From assembly GCA_021791895.1 (NCBI GenBank), contig JAJYVS010000003.1, forward strand, positions 42,581 through 106,580: a DNA stretch of 64,000 bases, read 5' to 3'. A program made the translations under genes and the position numbers. Positions 58,638 through 64,000 of the stretch are shown piece by piece (within the stretch, counting starts at the first letter, position 1; the number at the start of each line of letters is the position of its first letter). The notes under the pieces were generated by a model. The model saw only the letters and a program-made list of their open reading frames with translations, searched no databases and was not told the DNA's origin. This DNA comes from Actinomycetes bacterium. GTDB lineage: Bacteria > Actinomycetota > Acidimicrobiia > Acidimicrobiales > RAAP-2.

Positions 58638-59656
58638 GCCCGGAGCCCGAGACGAGCGAGCGAGGCGACGACCCGTCCTCCGCCCAGCGGTACCTGGCCA
58701 AGGTGATGGCTGAGATCGACGAGGAGGTCGACCGACGGCGGACCTCGGGCGACCTCCCCTTGCGCCTCGAGCACGAGTTGGACGAGCTCTTCTTGCGGTT
58801 CTCGCCGATGGCCAGCCGCTTCGGGGGTCTGGAGGAGGCCATCGGGTCCGTGGAGGCCTCGGCCTACATCGACCCGGTGGTGCCCGTCGCCTCCTCGAGG
58901 TCGGGCGGCACGCTCGTGAAGCGGAGCATCAGGCAGGCCAGCATGTGGTACGTCGGCTGGGTCACCGCACAGGTCAACCAGTTCACCGCGGCCGCCACCC
59001 GCACCCTGCGGGTGCTCGACGACCGGGTCCGGGCGTTGCAGCGCCAGCTGGAGGCCCAGCAGGTGCCGGCAGCCCCGGTCCTCGAGACTGCCTGGGCCCA
59101 TGGCCCGGGTGCCTGGTGGGTGGACACCGCGCTTCGGGGCCTGTCGGGCTCCGGGGGCCGGGTGCTGCACGCCGCCGCCGCCGACGGGTGGCTGGTGCGC
59201 CGGCTGGTGACCGAGGGCGTCGACGCCTACGGGGTCGAGCCCCGGGACGGCCGGATCGACCTGGCCGAGGTGGAGGGACTGGACCTGCGCCAGGAGCCGG
59301 TGCTCGAGCACCTGCGGGCGGTGGGGACCGGCGGGTTGGCAGGCCTCGTGCTCACGGGGGTGGTCGACGTCATGACGGCGGGGGAGCGGAGCGTGCTCAT
59401 CGAGTTGGCGACCCGGGCCGTCGGCCCGGGCGGCCGGCTCGTGGTGCACTCGCTCTCGGAGGCCGGCTGGAGGTCCGAGGACGCACCGATCGAGGCCGAC
59501 GCCGCCGCCGGCCGGCCGCTCCGTCCGCGGACCTGGGCCGCCCTCCTCGAGCGGGACGGGTTCAAGGTCGCGGTGCTCGAGGGTCCCGAGGGGCTCGACT
59601 ACCTGGTGGTGGCGACGGCGGCCGAGGGGGGGACCGAGGCCGCCGAGGTTCGGTGA
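58634..59656 (+). CDS. SAM-dependent methyltransferase-like protein
   Basis: RVLHAAAADGWLVRRLVTEGVDAYGVEP...GPGGRLVVHSLS; ATGA overlap with Wzt-like gene. Confidence 0.6.
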   Translation: MSPEPETSERGDDPSSAQRYLAKVMAEIDEEVDRRRTSGDLPLRLEHELDELFLRFSPMASRFGGLEEAIGSVEASAYIDPVVPVASSRSGGTLVKRSIRQASMWYVGWVTAQVNQFTAAATRTLRVLDDRVRALQRQLEAQQVPAAPVLETAWAHGPGAWWVDTALRGLSGSGGRVLHAAAADGWLVRRLVTEGVDAYGVEPRDGRIDLAEVEGLDLRQEPVLEHLRAVGTGGLAGLVLTGVVDVMTAGERSVLIELATRAVGPGGRLVVHSLSEAGWRSEDAPIEADAAAGRPLRPRTWAALLERDGFKVAVLEGPEGLDYLVVATAAEGGTEAAEVR

Positions 59657-60846
59657 AGGTCGTCTTCGTCACCCCGCGCTACGACCCGGCCGCCATCGGT
59701 GGGGCCGAGTCGGCGGCCCGGTTGTTGGCCGAGCACCTGGCGCTCGAGCCGGGCTTCGACGTCGGCGCTTACTCCACCTGTGCCCTCGACCACCTGAGCT
59801 GGGAGAACCAGCTTCCGGCAGGTACCTCGACGCTTAACGGTGTCACGGTCACCCGCTTCGAGGTGAAAGAGCCCCGCCGCCGTGCGTTCTTCGAGCTCGA
59901 CGCTCGGCTCCGGGGTGCTCCTCGACGGGCCGGCTCCGAGGAGTCCGAGCGCTGGCTCCGGCTGAACGGCCCCGACGTCCCCGGCCTCTTCGAGGCCCTG
60001 CGCACGGCGGACGCCGACGTCGCTGTATTCTCGCCCTACCTGTTCCTGACGACCGTCGCGGGGATCCGGGCCGCCCCCATGCCGACTGTGTTGCACTCAG
60101 CGGCCCACGACGAGCCTCCCCTGTACCTCCGGGCGGTCGGCGACGCCTTCGTCCGGGCCGACGCCCTGTGCTACTACACCGCGGCCGAACGGCGGCTCGT
60201 CCAACGGATCCATCCGGTGGCCGAGAAGCCCCAGGTCGTCCTGGGCGTCGGGCTGGGGGAACCGGTCGAGGGGGGGCGCCGGGGCGGCGAGATCCTGGGC
60301 ATCGGCGAGCGGCCCTACCTCGCCTTCGTCGCCCGGATCGACGCCCACAAGGGGGCGGACATGCTCGACCGCTACTTCCGCACCTACAAGGAGCGCCACC
60401 CCGGACCGCTCGCCCTCGCCATGATCGGCCCGGTGTCCACCGAGATCGAGCCGCACCCCGACGTCGTCGTGACCGGGACGGTCGACGAGCCGACCAAGTG
60501 GGACCTCCTCCGGGACGCGACGGCCTTCGTCCAACCCTCCGCGTTGGAGTCGTTCTCACTGGCGATCATGGAGGCCTGGGAGCAGGGCGTGCCGGTCGTG
60601 GTGAACGCGCTGTGCGAGCCGACCCGAGAGCACTGCACCAACTCGGGGGGAGGGTTGTGGTTCGGCTCCTACCGGGAGTTCGAGGCCGTGATCGACCGGC
60701 TGGTGGGGGACGAGAAGCTGCGCAGGTCGCTTGGGACGAACGGTCGGGCCTACGTGCAGGCCCACTACCAGTGGCCCGCGCTCGTGCCCCGCTACGTCCG
60801 GTTCCTCTTCTCGGTGGTCGAGCGGGCCCGGGGGCCCGGTCGCTGA
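59653..60846 (+). CDS. Glycosyltransferase (GT4-like)
   Basis: MKVVFVTPRYDPAAIGGAESAARLLAEHL...AFVQPSALESFSLAIMEAWEQGVPVVVNA; GTGA overlap. Confidence 0.88.
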   Translation: MKVVFVTPRYDPAAIGGAESAARLLAEHLALEPGFDVGAYSTCALDHLSWENQLPAGTSTLNGVTVTRFEVKEPRRRAFFELDARLRGAPRRAGSEESERWLRLNGPDVPGLFEALRTADADVAVFSPYLFLTTVAGIRAAPMPTVLHSAAHDEPPLYLRAVGDAFVRADALCYYTAAERRLVQRIHPVAEKPQVVLGVGLGEPVEGGRRGGEILGIGERPYLAFVARIDAHKGADMLDRYFRTYKERHPGPLALAMIGPVSTEIEPHPDVVVTGTVDEPTKWDLLRDATAFVQPSALESFSLAIMEAWEQGVPVVVNALCEPTREHCTNSGGGLWFGSYREFEAVIDRLVGDEKLRRSLGTNGRAYVQAHYQWPALVPRYVRFLFSVVERARGPGR

Positions 60847-60850
60847 CCGG

Positions 60851-61939
60851 CTACCGGGTGGCACCGTTCGTGGCCGCCCGGACCAGGAGCTCGACGAAGC
60901 GCCGTGCCGACGCGTCCCGGTCGAAGTGGGTGACCCGGGCCGCGGCCGCCACCCCCAGGTGGGACCGGAGCTCCTGGTCCGAGACCACCCGGGCCACGGC
61001 GGCGGCGAAGCGCAGGGGTTCCTTCGAGTCGAGGACGATCCCCGCCGTGCCGACCGTCTCGGGGACGGCGGTGACGCCGTACGCGACGACGGGCACCCCG
61101 TGGCCCATGGCCTCGACCAGGGGGACACCGAACCCCTCGTGCTCCGACGCGCTCACGTACACGTCGGCTGCCCGGAAGTAGGCCTCGAGGCCGGCGGGCT
61201 CGAGCGAGCCCACGAGGTCCACCGCGTCGGTGAGCCCGAGCCGTTCGACGAACGCCTCGAGGGCGGGGCCGTAGCGCTCCCCGATCGGCCCTCCGACGAG
61301 GTGCAACCGGGCCGACGGGTCGTAGAGGCGCCGGTAGACGGCGAGCATCTTGACTAGGTCGTGGGGGGCCTTCCAGGGGGAGATCTTGCCCGTGAAGAGC
61401 AGGTCGATTCCCCCGCCCGCCTTCGCCTCCGCCAGGCGTCGCTCGACGGCGGGGTCGGGCGGCGCCCCGGCCGAGGTCATGTCGATGAGCAGCGGGACCA
61501 CGGCGGTGCCGCGGTAGCCCGCCGCCAACAGCTCGGACTCGTTGAAGGCCGAGTCACAGACGGCGAAGCGGCTCTCGGGCGCCAGTCGGGCCAGCTGCGC
61601 CCGGCCCACGGCGGCCTCGTGGGTGACCTGCGGTGCCCAGCCGTCGATGAGCTCGGCCGGGGTGATGTTGTGGTAGTTGACGAGCTTGGGCTCTCCCCGG
61701 GCGCTCAGGGCGTCGAAGATCGGGCTCCCGATGGAGAGGTGGTACAGGAGCCAGCGGTCCTTGGCGCCCCGGCCGAGCTCGGTGATCGGCCGGCCGAGCT
61801 CCGCCACGTCCGGGGTGCAGCTGCCGTAGTAGATCTCCGACTCCACGCCGGCGGCGCGCAGTGCGCTGGCGAGAGCGAGGGCGTGCACGCCGATGGCGTC
61901 CCGGCTGGCCAGGGAGGGCAGGACCTGGTCGATCCGCAC
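60851..61939 (-). CDS. Glycosyltransferase (GT4-like)
   Basis: LLFTGKISPWKAPHDLVKML...YVSASEHEGFGVPLVEAMGHGVPVVAYG. Confidence 0.9.
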   Translation of the reverse strand: MRIDQVLPSLASRDAIGVHALALASALRAAGVESEIYYGSCTPDVAELGRPITELGRGAKDRWLLYHLSIGSPIFDALSARGEPKLVNYHNITPAELIDGWAPQVTHEAAVGRAQLARLAPESRFAVCDSAFNESELLAAGYRGTAVVPLLIDMTSAGAPPDPAVERRLAEAKAGGGIDLLFTGKISPWKAPHDLVKMLAVYRRLYDPSARLHLVGGPIGERYGPALEAFVERLGLTDAVDLVGSLEPAGLEAYFRAADVYVSASEHEGFGVPLVEAMGHGVPVVAYGVTAVPETVGTAGIVLDSKEPLRFAAAVARVVSDQELRSHLGVAAAARVTHFDRDASARRFVELLVRAATNGATR

Positions 61940-61985
61940 CCGAAAAGTGTAGGTGAGCGTCCGCTCGCTTCGACCGAGGCGTGGC

Positions 61986-62729
61986 TCAGCGGCCGGGACC
62001 GCCCCGGGGAGGGACCGGTTGACGACCGTCCACCCGGGAGAGCGTCGGGAAGCGACGGAGGGCCCCGAGCTTGCCCAGTCGGCCGGCGTCGACGGCGTGG
62101 TCGGCCGCGCCGAGCAGCCATGCGTCGCCGCGGCTGTTGCCGTAGGCCCAGAGGACCGCCTGGGCCTGACCCGCACCGGCCAGGCCGTTGCCCCGCATCC
62201 AGCCGACCACCCGGGCGTACTTCTCGGCCCCCCGGCAGTTCTTCCCCTCGAAGCGGCCCGAGACGATGCCGGCGGCGTCCACGGCCAGGCGGGTGGCGAG
62301 GACCCCGTCGACCCCCAGGATCTCGCCGGCCGGCTCCACGTAGTGCTCCAGAGAGGCCGAGACCAAGACGGTCAGGTGCCCGCGCTCGCGGTGCCACTCC
62401 ATCCGCCGCCGCACCTCGGGTCGGAGCCGGAGGCGCAGGTGGTTGGCGGCGAAGGCCCGACCCTTGCGGGCCAGCTCCTCGTTCGGCGTCCCAGAGAGCA
62501 GGCGGACGAACAGCTGCTCTTTGTAGTCGTCGGCGGCGGTCCCCGACATGACTGCCGCCCGGAGGAGCCCGGGGAGCGTCCGCACCAGCGCGACCGCAAC
62601 CGGCAGGAAACCTCGGGCCGAGATCAAGAACGGGACGGTGCTGGCCCCCCGGGTGATCGTGCCGTCGAAATCGAAGGCGGCCACGGTCGCTCGCCCTCGG
62701 GTCTCGTCTTCGGGCCCCGCCGAGCTCAC
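61986..62729 (-). CDS. HAD-IB family hydrolase (SerB-like phosphatase)
   Basis: AAFDFDGTITRGASTVPFL, LTVLVSASLEHYVEPAGEILGVDGVLATRL. Confidence 0.88.
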   Translation of the reverse strand: MSSAGPEDETRGRATVAAFDFDGTITRGASTVPFLISARGFLPVAVALVRTLPGLLRAAVMSGTAADDYKEQLFVRLLSGTPNEELARKGRAFAANHLRLRLRPEVRRRMEWHRERGHLTVLVSASLEHYVEPAGEILGVDGVLATRLAVDAAGIVSGRFEGKNCRGAEKYARVVGWMRGNGLAGAGQAQAVLWAYGNSRGDAWLLGAADHAVDAGRLGKLGALRRFPTLSRVDGRQPVPPRGGPGR

Positions 62730-63553
62730 AGGGCGGCTCCGCCTCGGCCCTCGCCGGCCGAAAAGCGCGCCGCACCGGCGAGGGTCTCCCCGCTGGCGAT
62801 GACCTCGCGACCCAGGCGAGCCTCGATGACGGCCGCCTGATCCTCGGAGAGCCCCCATTGCTCGATCGCCGAGCGGCGGTCGCTGCGCATGCACGCCTGC
62901 GGAAGCGAGGCCAGCTGTTCGGCCAGCTCCACTGCCGTTTCCAGGGCGCGGCCCGGCGGGCAGACGCGGTTGGCCAACCCGATCGCGAGCGCCTCAGGGC
63001 CCTCCACCGGCCGCCCGGTCAGGATCAAGTCCATCGCCCGGCTCGCCCCGATCAGCCTCGGGAGGCGGACGGTTCCGAGGTCCACGAGGGGGACCCCGAA
63101 CCGGCGGCAGAACACCCCGAACACCGCGTCCTCGGCCGCCACCCGCAGGTCGCACCACACGGCCAGCTCGAGACCACCGGCAACCGCGTAGCCCTCGACG
63201 GCGGCAACGACCGGCTTGGACAACGACATCCTGGTCGGACCCATCGGGCCCGGCCCCAAGTCGCGGACCGGGCGCCGGTCTCCGGAGGCCAACGCCTTCA
63301 GGTCCGCCCCGGCACAAAAGGTGCCCCCGGCGCCGGTCAGCACCGCCACGGCGGCGTGGTCGTCGGCGTCGAAGGCCTCGAAGGCGCTTCGGAGGGCCTC
63401 GGCCGTCGCCCCGTCCACGGCGTTGCGGACCTCCGGCCGGTCGATCGTGACCACGGTCACCGGGCCGCGCCGATCGACCCGGACGGTTGCGCCCGGACCT
63501 CCGGCCGCCGGTGCTCGGTCGGGTCTTGGCGGCACAGGAGGGGATTTTGGCAT
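62726..63553 (-). CDS. Enoyl-CoA hydratase/isomerase family protein
   Basis: VTIDRPEVRNAVDGATAEAL, GAGGTFCAGADLKAL, KPVVAAVEGYAVAGGLELAVWCDLRVA. Confidence 0.93.
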   Translation of the reverse strand: MPKSPPVPPRPDRAPAAGGPGATVRVDRRGPVTVVTIDRPEVRNAVDGATAEALRSAFEAFDADDHAAVAVLTGAGGTFCAGADLKALASGDRRPVRDLGPGPMGPTRMSLSKPVVAAVEGYAVAGGLELAVWCDLRVAAEDAVFGVFCRRFGVPLVDLGTVRLPRLIGASRAMDLILTGRPVEGPEALAIGLANRVCPPGRALETAVELAEQLASLPQACMRSDRRSAIEQWGLSEDQAAVIEARLGREVIASGETLAGAARFSAGEGRGGAAL

Positions 63554-63717
63554 GAGCGCGTGGGGGGTCGGGTCACGCGGCCCCAAGCTCGGACGACGAA
63601 TCTTGACCCGACCGGTCGACAATTGGTCCTGATCCCGTTAAGGTGGCGTCGAACACGCAAGGTCCGGCTTGAGGGTGATCGACGACCCCCGGCCAGGGAA
63701 CAGGAGGACCACGACCG

Positions 63718-64000
63718 ATGGCCATTCGACTGGGGGACACCGCCCCCGATTTCACCGCCGACACCACCGAGGGCACGATCCACTTCCACGAGTGGTTGGG
63801 CGACAGCTGGGGGATCTTGTTTTCCCACCCGAAGGATTTCACCCCGGTTTGCACCACCGAGCTCGGGGCGTTCTCCAAGAATAAGGCCGAGTTCGACAAG
63901 CGCAACACGAAGCTGATCGGCCTGTCGGTGGATTCGGTCCAGTCTCACAACGGATGGGCCGGCGACATCGAGGAGACGCAGGGATCGGCCCTCAACTTCC
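63718..64000 (+). CDS. Peroxiredoxin (1-Cys/Prx6-like), truncated by window end
   Basis: [50 protein letters not shown]. Confidence 0.92.
   Translation, partial: MAIRLGDTAPDFTADTTEGTIHFHEWLGDSWGILFSHPKDFTPVCTTELGAFSKNKAEFDKRNTKLIGLSVDSVQSHNGWAGDIEETQGSALNF

Noticed and set aside
1-64000. CRISPR arrays, prophage structural modules, restriction-modification, retron or classical BGC core genes (PKS/NRPS)
   Set aside because: None seen on reading both strands; no regularly spaced repeats and no recognisable core enzymes

Overview
64 kb GC-rich bacterial chromosomal window. Gene content and synteny suggest a high-GC actinobacterium, possibly Acidimicrobiia-like (inference only). Main blocks: (i) 0.1-6 kb, a CoA-transferase / MmgE-PrpD / CitE-type lyase / double MaoC cluster resembling C5-dicarboxylate (itaconate, mesaconate or citramalate) CoA metabolism; (ii) 6-11.5 kb, acyl-CoA dehydrogenase, P450, [3Fe-4S] ferredoxin, Baeyer-Villiger-type monooxygenase and an F420/LLM oxidoreductase; (iii) 11.5-22.3 kb, mixed housekeeping and accessory genes (Eis-like GNAT, Amt, SGNH hydrolase, GH4, beta-lactamase-fold hydrolase); (iv) 22.5-28 kb, a decaying region with a broken APC permease, epimerase remnant and VOC fragments, plus an intact VapBC-type toxin-antitoxin pair; (v) 28.2-33.5 kb, a possible cold/stress group (desaturase, CspA, small unknown proteins, sigma-70 factor, DEAD-box helicase); (vi) 33.6-38.3 kb, a scarred mobile region around the ssrA (tmRNA) gene, with a truncated DUF4188 gene, a frameshifted HNH endonuclease reading into the ssrA 3' end, and an IS1634-like element with recognisable terminal inverted repeats; (vii) 39-43 kb, a heterodimeric ABC exporter with one degenerate NBD; (viii) 43.4-48 kb, smpB then mec-cysO-cysM-(MBL)-rph-rdgB; (ix) 49.4-54.2 kb, an iolG/D/B/E inositol operon with GTGA overlaps at every junction; (x) 54.3-55.6 kb, a broken neocarzinostatin-like/SGNH surface protein gene; (xi) tRNA-Leu(UAG), clpP and a Wzm/Wzt-type glycan export cluster with glycosyltransferases. 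I did not find a clearly new defence or biosynthetic system. The strongest leads are the ssrA locus (unusually short tag AEPVLAPAA, nested inverted repeats over its promoter, adjacent HNH/IS scars), the cold-response gene grouping, and a 20-codon leader ORF ending inside a perfect hairpin. No database searches were run; family calls come from motif recognition.
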